5,152 nucleotides of DNA, from assembly GCA_030650265.1 (NCBI GenBank), contig JAUSEJ010001026.1, positions 1 through 5,152 on the forward strand. Direction: 5' to 3'. Below the pieces are notes generated by a model, which was not told the origin of the DNA, made no database searches, and worked only from the letters and a program-made list of their open reading frames with translations. Position numbers and translations under genes: made by a program. Positions within the stretch are counted from its first letter, which is position 1. The number at the start of each line of letters is the position of its first letter. Source of the DNA: Dehalococcoidia bacterium. GTDB lineage: Bacteria > Chloroflexota > Dehalococcoidia > JACPQF01. Below, in pieces: positions 1 through 4,838 of this stretch.

Positions 1-9
1 GACGGAGTA

Positions 10-44
10 GGGCGCCCTCACCCTTCGCTGTAAACCTGGCGCCC
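10..44. repeat. Inverted repeat GGGCGCC / GGCGCCC at the window's left edge
   Basis: The 7-base arms at 10-16 and 38-44 are perfect reverse complements around a 21-base spacer. No T-run follows, so it is not a clear intrinsic terminator. It lies just upstream of the candidate promoter at 57-84 and could be the 3' end structure of an upstream gene or an operator. The arms are short and GC-rich, so chance is possible. Confidence 0.3.
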
Positions 45-56
45 GAGGACTCATCC

Positions 57-84
57 TTGACCAGCAAAAACTAATCCCTAAGAT
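57..84 (+). promoter_or_regulatory. Candidate sigma70-type promoter for the plus-strand cluster
   Basis: TTGACC at 57-62 matches five of six bases of the -35 consensus. TAAGAT at 79-84, after a 16-base spacer, matches four of six of the -10 consensus. The start of transcription would fall near 91, giving a very short leader that still holds the GGAGGTGA ribosome binding site at 92-99. This would drive the membrane-protein gene at 103 and perhaps the genes after it. It is a sequence match only. Confidence 0.4.
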
Positions 85-102
85 AAGACTTGGAGGTGAC
101 CA

Positions 103-450
103 ATGATTAAGAGAACGGCCCTGTCCCTGAAGAACCTTGGAACTCATCATTGGTGGGAAGCGGGTCAAATTTGGCGGTTTCTGAAGCTCAAAAGAGTAAC
201 GATCGCCGCGAATGCTGCCGTTGTCGTTCCCCTCGTGGCCGTAGGACTCTGGGCTTACGTTATCCAGGAGCGGAATATTGTTAAACTCCGAATAATCAAC
301 GAGTCCCTGGCAGCGCAAATCGCCAAGAAGGCGGCAAAAGGCAGAAACCGTCGGGAGGGCCCTCGCCGTGACGTTAATGCAGACATTGCAGGAAACTCAG
401 ATACTATTCGCCTGAACGGACAAACTCAGCAGACGGCTAGGTCCGGGTGA
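103..450 (+). CDS. Small single-pass membrane protein, unknown function
   Basis: This 115-residue protein is not recognised. The ATG is preceded by a strong GGAGGTGA at 92-99, with six bases between GGAGG and the ATG, which supports both the gene and the start. The N-terminal 31 residues are basic (several Lys/Arg) with a Trp pair at 17-18. Residues about 33-54 form one hydrophobic membrane segment (Ala/Val-rich, ending in LWAYVI). Residues 55-78 are amphipathic with spaced Ile/Leu and could form a short coiled coil. The tail (79-115) is polar and rich in Arg, Asn and Gln. The positive-inside rule predicts a cytoplasmic N-terminus and an external tail. The membrane-helix-plus-coil architecture resembles FtsL/FtsB-type division proteins, but I see no motif for them. 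It lies 78 bases upstream of the sigma factor gene on the same strand, so co-transcription is possible. Confidence 0.7.
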   Translation: MIKRTALSLKNLGTHHWWEAGQIWRFLKLKRVTIAANAAVVVPLVAVGLWAYVIQERNIVKLRIINESLAAQIAKKAAKGRNRREGPRRDVNADIAGNSDTIRLNGQTQQTARSG

Positions 451-528
451 TGTGCCAAACACATTCAAATCTATGTGGGTGATGGCATGCGACCCGGCAT
501 GGCTAACCAGAAGGGGGGTGAGTTAATA

Positions 529-1518
529 ATGCTACAGAGAGAGAGGCAAGAAGCGACACTGGGGCCGGTCGGACTGGCAATGAGGGAGTGGGAGGCGGGC
601 AGGGATTCATACTCGGCTGACTGCTCTTCCCAGTATGTAAGAGAAATCGGCACTCTCGGTCTGCTTACCCATGGCGAAGAGGTTTCTTTAGCCAAAGAAA
701 TGGAACTCGGCAAGAATGCCCAGGAACAGCTAGAGGCATTCGCTGTTGGCGACGAAGAGGAGTCAACTCTGGAATTTCAAGTCGGAGTGGGTGACACCGC
801 GCGGCGCCGATTCATAGAATCCAATCTCCGTTTGGTCGTCTCCATCGCGAAACGCTTCACGGAACGTGGCCTGCCGCTTGAAGACCTCATCCAAGAAGGA
901 AACATTGGCCTCTTCCGCGCCGTGGATAAGTTTGACTACCGTAGGGGCTGGCGGTTCAGCACCTACGCGTCATGGTGGATTCGCCAGGCGGTGACGCGGG
1001 CGATAATTGACCAGTCGAGAACCATACGCTTGCCAGTGCATGTGTCGGAGACAGTTTCGCGGATGATGAGAGTCGCCGAGACCCTCCAGCAGACTCTCGG
1101 CCATGATCCGTCGACCCATGAACTGGCCGGAGAACTGGAAGTGTCCCCTAACACCCTTGGATTGGCTTTACGAGCGGCACAGAAACCAATCTCTTTGGAA
1201 ATGGCGGTGGGCCAGGATGACGAAGGCTTCTTCGGGGACTTGATCGAGGACCGGGACGCCGTTGCCCCGCTTGCGGCAGTGGGAAAAGAGGAGTTAGGCG
1301 AAGAGATCCGGGGATTGCTGGATGATTTGAGCGTCCGCGAGCGCAGTATCATCGCGATGCGGTATGGCATAGGCAGCGATGAATCCCTGACCCTCGACCA
1401 GATTGGCGCCAAAGTGGGAGTTACACGCGAGCGAGTCAGGCAGATCGAAAAAGGAGCCCTGGCTAAGCTGTGTCGCCAGAGCAAAGAGAAGGGCCTGCAA
1501 GACTATCTGGAGAACTAG
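529..1518 (+). CDS. RNA polymerase sigma factor, RpoD/SigA-like (sigma-70 group 1 or 2)
   Basis: This 329-residue protein directs RNA polymerase to promoters. Region 1.2 lies at about 34-65 (YVREIGTLGLLT, then EEVSLAKEME). Region 2 spans about 95-170: NLRLVVSIAKRF at 99-110, the core-binding LEDLIQEGNIGLFRAVDKF, and the -10-recognition FSTYASWWIRQAVTRAI at 143-159. Region 3 is about 170-245, and region 4 about 263-316 with the -35-binding helix-turn-helix (LTLDQIGAKVGVTRERVRQ from 287). Region 1.1 and any long non-conserved insert are absent. I chose ATG 529 because AGGGGGGTGA at 512-521 sits seven bases upstream; the frame is open back to 475, but that extension has no conserved sequence. 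It could be the housekeeping or a group 2 sigma factor: region 2.4 is canonical, while region 1.2 (GTLGLL, where PLL is usual) departs slightly. Small membrane-protein genes flank it on both sides. Confidence 0.95.
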   Translation: MLQRERQEATLGPVGLAMREWEAGRDSYSADCSSQYVREIGTLGLLTHGEEVSLAKEMELGKNAQEQLEAFAVGDEEESTLEFQVGVGDTARRRFIESNLRLVVSIAKRFTERGLPLEDLIQEGNIGLFRAVDKFDYRRGWRFSTYASWWIRQAVTRAIIDQSRTIRLPVHVSETVSRMMRVAETLQQTLGHDPSTHELAGELEVSPNTLGLALRAAQKPISLEMAVGQDDEGFFGDLIEDRDAVAPLAAVGKEELGEEIRGLLDDLSVRERSIIAMRYGIGSDESLTLDQIGAKVGVTRERVRQIEKGALAKLCRQSKEKGLQDYLEN

Positions 1519-1632
1519 ACAAGTCATCGGGCAGGCAAAACAGGCTAGAGGGTCGCGGCAGAAGTATGCTGAAACGATATCGACGTTCTTGTCGGCAGCT
1601 TAGGTTCTTGTAGAAGCGGGTAGGAGTTCACC

Positions 1633-1911
1633 ATGGCAGGAAAGCAGCATCTCAAAAAACATTTAGCACATGGGCGTCGTTTCATCAGACTGCCCAAACG
1701 ACAAGCAACGGCCTGGATTCTCCTGCCATCTTTCCTTCTGGCCCTCGTGTTCCTTTCATTTATGTTTATGAAAGGCCCCACTGGAGGAGCGACATCGATT
1801 GACAAGCAAGATCTGCTGGCGCCAATTGCCGCTAACGGGATTTCCTCAGGTTATGTTGATCGGCCACAAATGAACGAGTCATATCTGCCTTTCCGACCAG
1901 TGCTCAGATAA
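1633..1911 (+). CDS. Small single-pass membrane protein, unknown function
   Basis: This 92-residue protein is not recognised. AGGAG at 1622-1626, six bases before the ATG, supports the start. Residues 4-23 are strongly basic (Lys, His, Arg). Residues about 27-46 form a hydrophobic membrane helix (AWILLPSFLLALVFLSFMFM). The 45-residue tail is Gly-, Pro- and Asn-containing and mostly polar. The charge pattern predicts a cytoplasmic N-terminus and an external C-terminus. No signal-peptidase or lipoprotein site is evident. It follows the sigma factor gene by 114 bases and precedes the split-barrel gene by 38 bases, all on the same strand. It has the same topology as the protein at 103-450 but no sequence resemblance that I can see. 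Confidence 0.65.
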   Translation: MAGKQHLKKHLAHGRRFIRLPKRQATAWILLPSFLLALVFLSFMFMKGPTGGATSIDKQDLLAPIAANGISSGYVDRPQMNESYLPFRPVLR

Positions 1912-1949
1912 TCTGCCTTAGACCAGAGGGTTTGATTGGGGTACGACCA

Positions 1950-2330
1950 ATGCAAGAGAAGCAACGACAACGGGTAACCGAAGCCCTCTCCACGGCGCGT
2001 CAGGTAGTGCTGTCGGCGGGTGGACCGGCGCAAATCCAGGCCGAGGTACTGGCCTGCGAGGCGATAGGCCTTATCCTCTACGTGCTTGTGCCAAGAACGT
2101 CTGATCTGTTGTTCAACCTCGAGATTGGCACGCTGGTGGTGGCCACTGCTGACATCTGGCAGGGACGCGGAGCGGCGCGGCTTCTGCCGACTGGCGAATA
2201 CCCGAATGGCCTCACCATCGCCTGCACGCCACAAGCGCAGTGGTGTGAGCTAATCGAGATCCAGCCGACGCAGATGATACTCCAAAAGCGACCCGGCCTG
2301 ATTCGGGGCGAGACGATTGACATCTGGTGA
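1950..2330 (+). CDS. Pyridoxamine 5'-phosphate oxidase-like FMN split-barrel protein (short form)
   Basis: This 126-residue soluble protein reads as a short member of the flavin-binding split-barrel superfamily. Suggestive features are the strand pattern with LILYVLVPRTSDLLFNLE at 41-58 and TLVVATADIWQGRGAARLL at 61-79, which resemble the core strands that hold the FMN phosphate in these small proteins, and a C-terminal strand pair ending GETIDIW. The ATG at 1950 is preceded by GGGG at 1938-1941 with eight bases of spacing. A TTG at 1932 would add six residues but has a purine run almost touching it, so I prefer the ATG. The gene ends the plus-strand cluster and faces glpX. The substrate cannot be told; family members include oxidases, heme- or F420-using enzymes and catalytically silent binders. 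The family call is from memory of the fold's sequence pattern and is moderate. Confidence 0.6.
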   Translation: MQEKQRQRVTEALSTARQVVLSAGGPAQIQAEVLACEAIGLILYVLVPRTSDLLFNLEIGTLVVATADIWQGRGAARLLPTGEYPNGLTIACTPQAQWCELIEIQPTQMILQKRPGLIRGETIDIW

Positions 2331-2353
2331 AGTTTGGTTATTCATTGCGCCCA

Positions 2354-2375
2354 CCCCGCGTCTGCGACGCTGGGG
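2354..2375 (+). terminator. Hairpin 1 of the convergent region, possible terminator of the plus-strand cluster
   Basis: CCCCGCGTC at 2354-2362 pairs with GACGC at 2366-2370 and GGGG at 2372-2375, with a TGC loop and a single bulged T at 2371. It starts 23 bases after the stop codon at 2330. The sequence after it (2383-2396) contains two TTTT runs but no tract directly at the stem, so intrinsic termination is plausible but not classical. Confidence 0.4.
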
Positions 2376-2393
2376 AGTCACCACTTTTCACCT

Positions 2394-2439
2394 TTTCCTA
2401 CCAGCGTGGCCAGGCCAGCCAGGCCACGCTGGTAGGAAA
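2394..2439. repeat. Hairpin 2: 18-bp perfect inverted repeat between convergent genes
   Basis: TTTCCTACCAGCGTGGCC at 2394-2411 is the exact reverse complement of 2422-2439, around a 10-base loop (AGGCCAGCCA). An 18-bp perfect stem is far beyond what a 150-base region should give by chance. It lies between the ends of the split-barrel gene and glpX, so a bidirectional transcript-end structure is the simplest reading. No U-tract follows on either strand. A dispersed palindromic repeat is the main alternative. Confidence 0.85.
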
Positions 2440-2452
2440 TCAAGGCAAGTTT

Positions 2453-2475
2453 GACAGCATATTTCATATGCTGTC
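2453..2475 (-). terminator. Hairpin 3, directly downstream of glpX
   Basis: GACAGCATAT at 2453-2462 pairs perfectly with ATATGCTGTC at 2466-2475, leaving a three-base loop. It begins eight bases beyond the glpX stop codon (2484-2486), a typical place for a transcript-end stem. The minus-strand sequence after the stem starts AAACTTG, so there is no U-tract. A flanking AGTTT (2448-2452) and AAACT (2481-2485) could extend the stem across a bulge and would include part of the stop codon. Confidence 0.45.
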
Positions 2476-2483
2476 GCCTCAAA

Positions 2484-3476
2484 CTACGGCTTGGAGAAGT
2501 TCAAAGGAGCAATTCGTGTTAGCTTCTCGAAGTTGTGAATAGACTCGATTCGACGCACTGTTCCCGACTTCGCTCGCATGGCCAACGAGGAGGTTTTGGC
2601 TCCCCTGCTGGTATAACGCACCCCGTTTAGCAGAGCGCCATCGGTGATTCCCGTTACGGCAAAGAAGGTGTCATCACCCATGGCCAGGTCATCGGTTGTC
2701 AACACCTTGTCAAAGTCGAGTCCATCTGCTATGCCCTTCTCCCGTTCGGCTTGATTGCGCGGCCAGAGTTTGCACTGGATCTCGCCGCCAAGGCATTTCA
2801 AGGCGCAAGCCGTAACCACCGCTTCCGGGGCGCCACCGATGCCCATCAGGACGTCGATACCGGTGTCATCCAAACCAGGCATAAGACCGCCGGCAATATC
2901 TCCGTGAGTGATCAGCATGATGCGAGCCCCGGTAGCACGAATGTCAGCAATCAGCCGGTCGTGGCGGTCCCGTTCGAGTACCACAACGGTAAGGTCTTCG
3001 ACCTTATAGCCTTTGGCTCTGGCGATCCTATGCAGATTGTCGGCGACGGGAGCATTGATATCGATTACGCCCCGCGCATCTCGCCCGACCGCGATTTTAT
3101 CCATGTAGAAGATGCCTTTGGGATCGAAGAGCGTCCCCCGCGGGGCGATAGCCAGCGCCGACACGGCGTTGGGCAAACCCTTAGCGAGCAGCGTCGTGCC
3201 GTCGATGGGGTCTACCGCCACGTCCACCAAGAACTTAGTGCCGTTGCCCACACGCTCACCGTTGAACAACATTGGCGCCTCGTCCTTTTCCCCCTCGCCG
3301 ATGACCACGATGCCGTCCATATCCACTGACTCGAGGGCAAAACGCATACAATCCACCGCTGCCTTGTCAGCAGCTTCTTTGTTTGCCCGCCCCATCCAAT
3401 GCGCAGCCGCAAGTGCAGCAGCTTCGGTTGCTCTCACCAACTCAAAGGCCAGATTCCGGTCCATAGGTTCACGCAC
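2484..3476 (-). CDS. glpX: Class II fructose-1,6-bisphosphatase GlpX
   Basis: GlpX hydrolyses fructose-1,6-bisphosphate to fructose-6-phosphate and phosphate, a committed step of gluconeogenesis, in the cytoplasm with divalent metal. With the GTG start the protein has 330 residues, normal for the family. Motifs in order: the N-terminal MDRNLAFELVRATEAAALAA at 5-24; IGEGEKDEAPML at 59-70; the metal-binding DPIDGTT at 89-95; GDIAGGLMPGL at 192-202; GIGGAPEAVVTACALKCLGG at 212-231; and DDTFFAVTGITDGALLNGV near the end. The frame is open to an ATG at 3551, but homologues begin near MDRN. GGAGGT on the minus strand (3488-3483) lies six bases from GTG 3476, which is why I chose that start; ATG 3464 is the alternative, 18 bases from the same site. 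It is monocistronic by layout, with its own promoter candidate, and all catalytic motifs look intact. Related inositol monophosphatase-fold enzymes lack this motif set. Confidence 0.96.
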   Translation of the reverse strand: MREPMDRNLAFELVRATEAAALAAAHWMGRANKEAADKAAVDCMRFALESVDMDGIVVIGEGEKDEAPMLFNGERVGNGTKFLVDVAVDPIDGTTLLAKGLPNAVSALAIAPRGTLFDPKGIFYMDKIAVGRDARGVIDINAPVADNLHRIARAKGYKVEDLTVVVLERDRHDRLIADIRATGARIMLITHGDIAGGLMPGLDDTGIDVLMGIGGAPEAVVTACALKCLGGEIQCKLWPRNQAEREKGIADGLDFDKVLTTDDLAMGDDTFFAVTGITDGALLNGVRYTSRGAKTSSLAMRAKSGTVRRIESIHNFEKLTRIAPLNFSKP

Positions 3477-3482
3477 AGTCAC

Positions 3483-3488
3483 ACCTCC
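3483..3488 (-). promoter_or_regulatory. Ribosome binding site that decides the glpX start
   Basis: The minus strand reads GGAGGT here. Six bases separate it from GTG at 3476-3474, the ideal distance, whereas the in-frame ATG at 3464-3462 would be 18 bases away. This favours an N-terminus MREPMDRN over MDRN. Confidence 0.7.
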
Positions 3489-3660
3489 ATCACATTCGAT
3501 ATTCTTCACGGACTTTGGACTAACAGCGCTCCGCCACGCCAGGTCGGTCACGCTTTAAATGTGGTCACGAAGGATTCCATAAGCTCGTCTTGGAACGTAA
3601 ACAACTGTCGTTGGACAAAGCAGGAACTGGAAACACCAAATCCCCAAAACATCCCATAGC

Positions 3661-3689
3661 ATTATATCCCATCTTAGGAAAAAATGCGA
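3661..3689 (-). promoter_or_regulatory. Candidate glpX promoter with a consensus -10
   Basis: The minus strand carries a perfect TATAAT at 3666-3661. With a 17-base spacer the -35 position reads TCGCAT (3689-3684), a poor match, so activation by a regulator or a weak promoter is likely if it is real. The predicted start near 3654 gives a glpX leader of about 180 bases. The rest of the 367-base gap between glpX and the zinc-ribbon gene holds no convincing gene. Confidence 0.45.
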
Positions 3690-3775
3690 GGAACAAGACC
3701 ATTAGCTTTCTCACCAGATCTGACCGACTGGCCATACACGAGCTTGGCTGCCTTAGGCCCTGAAGCAGACATAAG

Positions 3776-3808
3776 TGAACGAGGTAGTGAGTGTCACCAC
3801 CTCGTTCA
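3776..3808 (-). terminator. Hairpin downstream of the zinc-ribbon gene, fully paired only in minus-strand RNA
   Basis: TGAACGAGGT at 3776-3785 pairs with 3799-3808, and GTGA at 3787-3790 pairs with TCAC at 3794-3797, leaving a three-base loop. The single non-Watson-Crick position (3786/3798) is A-C in plus-strand RNA but G-U in minus-strand RNA, so the 15-pair stem is continuous only in the transcript of the minus-strand gene ending at 3844. It starts 35 bases beyond that stop codon. There is no U-tract after it, so it may be a terminator of unusual form or a 3'-end stabilising stem. Confidence 0.55.
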
Positions 3809-3843
3809 TGTGCGATCAGTTAATTAAGCGACTTGTTGCCGGC

Positions 3844-4248
3844 TTACCAGCGACTGCCGCCGCCGCCACTCGATCGACCACCGCCGCCGCCGCCACTCGA
3901 CCGGCCACCGCCGCTGTAGCCACCGGTGCTGGGGCGCTGGGCAGAATAGCATTCGGAGCAATAAACTGGCTTGTCGTTGCGGGGCTGGAAAGGTACCTGG
4001 GTGTCTTTGCCGCACTGGGCGCAAACTGCCGGGAACATCTCCCGTCGTCCGCCGCCGTAGCCGCCGCCGCTGCTGTATCCACCCGATGTGTAACCGCCTT
4101 CGTTGCGCTGCGCTTTGTGAGTGGCACGGCACGGTGGGCACCGGCCCGGCTCGTTGGTGAAGCCCTTCGAAGCGAAGAACTCCTGCTCGCTTGCGGTGAA
4201 AGTAAACTCGGCGCTACAGTCCCGGCAGGTTAGTGTTTTGTCTTCCAT
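3844..4248 (-). CDS. Double zinc-ribbon protein, CxxC-x17-CxxC type with Gly-rich tails
   Basis: This 134-residue cytoplasmic protein has two zinc-binding units. The first is CRDC (8-11), 25 residues, then CPPC (37-40). The second is CAQC (76-79), exactly 17 residues, then CSEC (97-100), matching the CxxC-x17-CxxC domain known from uncharacterised bacterial proteins. All eight cysteines are present. Between the units (51-67) and at the C-terminus (109-132) lie Gly/Ser/Tyr/Arg-rich, probably disordered stretches (GGYSSGGGYGGGRR; repeated GGRSSGGGG) like those of RNA-binding proteins. Nucleic-acid binding is a reasonable inference; the true role is unknown. I chose ATG 4248 because conserved sequence begins at MEDKTLTC and AGGAG (4264-4260) lies 11 bases upstream; an in-frame ATG at 4284 would put that site inside the gene. 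It is transcribed divergently from the glycosyltransferase region, probably from the promoter at 4383-4411 with a leader of about 128 bases. Confidence 0.88.
   Translation of the reverse strand: MEDKTLTCRDCSAEFTFTASEQEFFASKGFTNEPGRCPPCRATHKAQRNEGGYTSGGYSSGGGYGGGRREMFPAVCAQCGKDTQVPFQPRNDKPVYCSECYSAQRPSTGGYSGGGRSSGGGGGGRSSGGGGSRW
3856..3909 (-). repeat. Two-copy 27-bp tandem repeat inside the zinc-ribbon gene
   Basis: Copies at 3856-3882 and 3883-3909 are 25/27 identical; they differ at 3874/3901 (T/C) and 3877/3904 (A/G). Each encodes the nine residues GGRSSGGGG, and both differences are synonymous. The duplication is in frame and sits just before the C-terminal Ser-Arg-Trp. Confidence 0.95.
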
Positions 4249-4382
4249 TTGGACACTGACTCCTATAAAAATATTCTGGAACAATCCGCCAGCGCAGGGA
4301 CTTCATGCAGGAATCGGAACCGAAAGAGACACAGCACCAACCTTGCCGATCACAGCGAACTGCGGAAAGAACCACTAACTCT

Positions 4383-4411
4383 ACTATACCCTAAATCATG
4401 AATCGGCGCAA
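4383..4411 (-). promoter_or_regulatory. Promoter candidate for the zinc-ribbon gene
   Basis: On the minus strand TTGCGC (4411-4406) is followed by a 17-base spacer and TATAGT (4388-4383), five of six matches to the -10 consensus. Predicted start near 4376, giving about 128 bases of leader before the ATG at 4248. No gene is visible in 4249-4376. Confidence 0.55.
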
Positions 4412-4477
4412 CAAGTAATCGCGGGCTAGCCAACTGCACATTATCTCTAATTAGAAAATGTTAAGCCTGCCAGCCTC

Positions 4478-4506
4478 TTGCGCGCTCCTGTTTCTTCGTG
4501 TATCAT
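4478..4506 (+). promoter_or_regulatory. Promoter candidate for the glycosyltransferase region
   Basis: TTGCGC at 4478-4483, a 17-base spacer and TATCAT at 4501-4506 (five of six matches) form a sigma70-like promoter pointing away from the one at 4383-4411. Predicted start near 4513. AGGAG at 4545-4549 follows, which suits the decayed gene at 4559; if that gene is dead, the transcript would give the glycosyltransferase a leader of about 325 bases. Confidence 0.5.
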
Positions 4507-4519
4507 GTAACTAGTACAT
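4505..4519. promoter_or_regulatory. Dyad ATGTA-N5-TACAT over the -10 and start site
   Basis: ATGTA at 4505-4509 and TACAT at 4515-4519 are inverted around ACTAG. The dyad overlaps the last bases of the candidate -10 and the predicted transcription start, where a repressor would act. The arms are only five bases, so this is suggestive at most. Confidence 0.25.
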
Positions 4520-4560
4520 TGTTGCAGGTTAAGCGTACCCTAACAGGAGTCCCCGACAAT

Positions 4561-4585
4561 TGAGTGCCCCCAGTTCGAGCACTCA
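4561..4585 (+). repeat. Hairpin TGAGTGC / GCACTCA in the leader
   Basis: TGAGTGC at 4561-4567 pairs perfectly with GCACTCA at 4579-4585 across an 11-base loop. It lies 11 bases after the AGGAG at 4545-4549 and could hide or expose that site's start region, but a seven-pair stem is not rare by chance. Confidence 0.3.
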
Positions 4586-4623
4586 GGGAGACCGAACGAT
4601 GTGTACTGGTTGAGCCGTTTGCG

Positions 4624-4678
4624 GACGCTTACAGCCATTGCGGCACACGCAAAGCGTTTCCTCTTGGCTTGAAGCGTC
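4624..4678 (+). other. Nested stem region in the glycosyltransferase leader
   Basis: GACGCTT (4624-4630) pairs with AAGCGTC (4672-4678). Inside it, after a 2x2 internal loop, AGCCA (4633-4637) pairs with TGGCT (4665-4669), and stacked on that TTGCG (4638-4642) pairs with CGCAA (4648-4652), leaving a 12-base bulge on one side. This gives 17 nested pairs, all perfect. It may be a leader RNA structure, or incidental in a decayed gene. Confidence 0.3.
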
Positions 4679-4838
4679 AGGGGTTCTGCACCGACGAGAT
4701 ACTCCCATCGCCTTCGAATCGCGGTACTTTGGGACGATTCTCAATTTGCCTGTCCTGTCAGGGCTGGACAGGCTGACCATTGCACCCTTGCGGCTAGGTG
4801 ACAATGGAATAGATGGTTTGCTTTAGGAGATGGCATCA

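Larger units (their letters stand above)
4559..4826 (+). pseudogene. Candidate decayed zinc-ribbon gene with a lost start codon
   Basis: After AGGAG (4545-4549) and nine bases, where an ATG is expected, the sequence reads ATT, then GAG TGC CCC CAG TTC: I-E-C-P-Q-F-EHSGRPNDVY-W-L-S-R. This has the spacing of the common N-terminal ribbon CPxC-x10-CxxC (as in proteins beginning M-x-CPQC-x-H-x-x-RP), with three of the four cysteines changed to Phe (TTC), Trp (TGG) and Arg (CGT), each one base from a Cys codon. The start would be ATG changed to ATT. This frame ends at TGA 4670. Other frames stay open further on, one with CLSCQG near 4750-4767 and one to TAG 4824, as expected after frameshifts, but I cannot reconstruct them. 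Alternatives are a non-coding leader of the glycosyltransferase or a rare ATT-started peptide. What is seen is the frame, the spacing and the site; decay is inference. Confidence 0.35.

Noticed and set aside
3..74. Open frame from the window edge to TAA at 72-74, possibly the C-terminus of an upstream gene
   Set aside because: Only 23 residues, no recognisable motif, and it overlaps the candidate promoter and the inverted repeat; it cannot be told from chance.
450..478. Alternating ATGTG (450-454), CACAT (460-464), ATGTG (474-478), which could form competing stems before the sigma gene
   Set aside because: Five-base arms in a 78-base gap are expected by chance, and neither stem covers the ribosome binding site at 512-521.
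963..1484. Long minus-strand open frame opposite the sigma factor gene
   Set aside because: It is antisense to the conserved regions 2-4; composition is typical of a shadow frame, with no start site or family pattern.
1589..1616. TTGTCG-N16-TAGAAG as a promoter for the gene at 1633
   Set aside because: Both boxes match poorly, and the gene is as easily explained by transcription continuing from upstream.
2327..2542. Plus-strand open frame starting at a GTG that overlaps the split-barrel gene's stop
   Set aside because: It runs through all three hairpins and into the 3' end of glpX, has no ribosome binding site at a useful distance and no recognisable sequence.
2751..3558. Two plus-strand open frames opposite glpX
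   Set aside because: Both lie antisense to a complete, motif-rich glpX and look like by-products of its codon bias.
3775..4233. Ala/Thr-rich plus-strand open frame opposite the zinc-ribbon gene
   Set aside because: Its low-complexity sequence is the antisense reading of the Gly/Ser codons, and its start lies in the terminator-like hairpin.
4571..4585. GTTCGAG resembling a tRNA T-loop
   Set aside because: The flanking bases do not form the five-pair T stem, and no acceptor or anticodon arm can be placed around it.
4560..4826. TTG-started frame with an in-frame TGA at 4611 (C-T-G, stop, A-V-C-G), considered as a selenoprotein
   Set aside because: No convincing bacterial SECIS hairpin directly after the TGA, only weak four-pair stems, and no known selenoprotein motif; frame decay explains it better.
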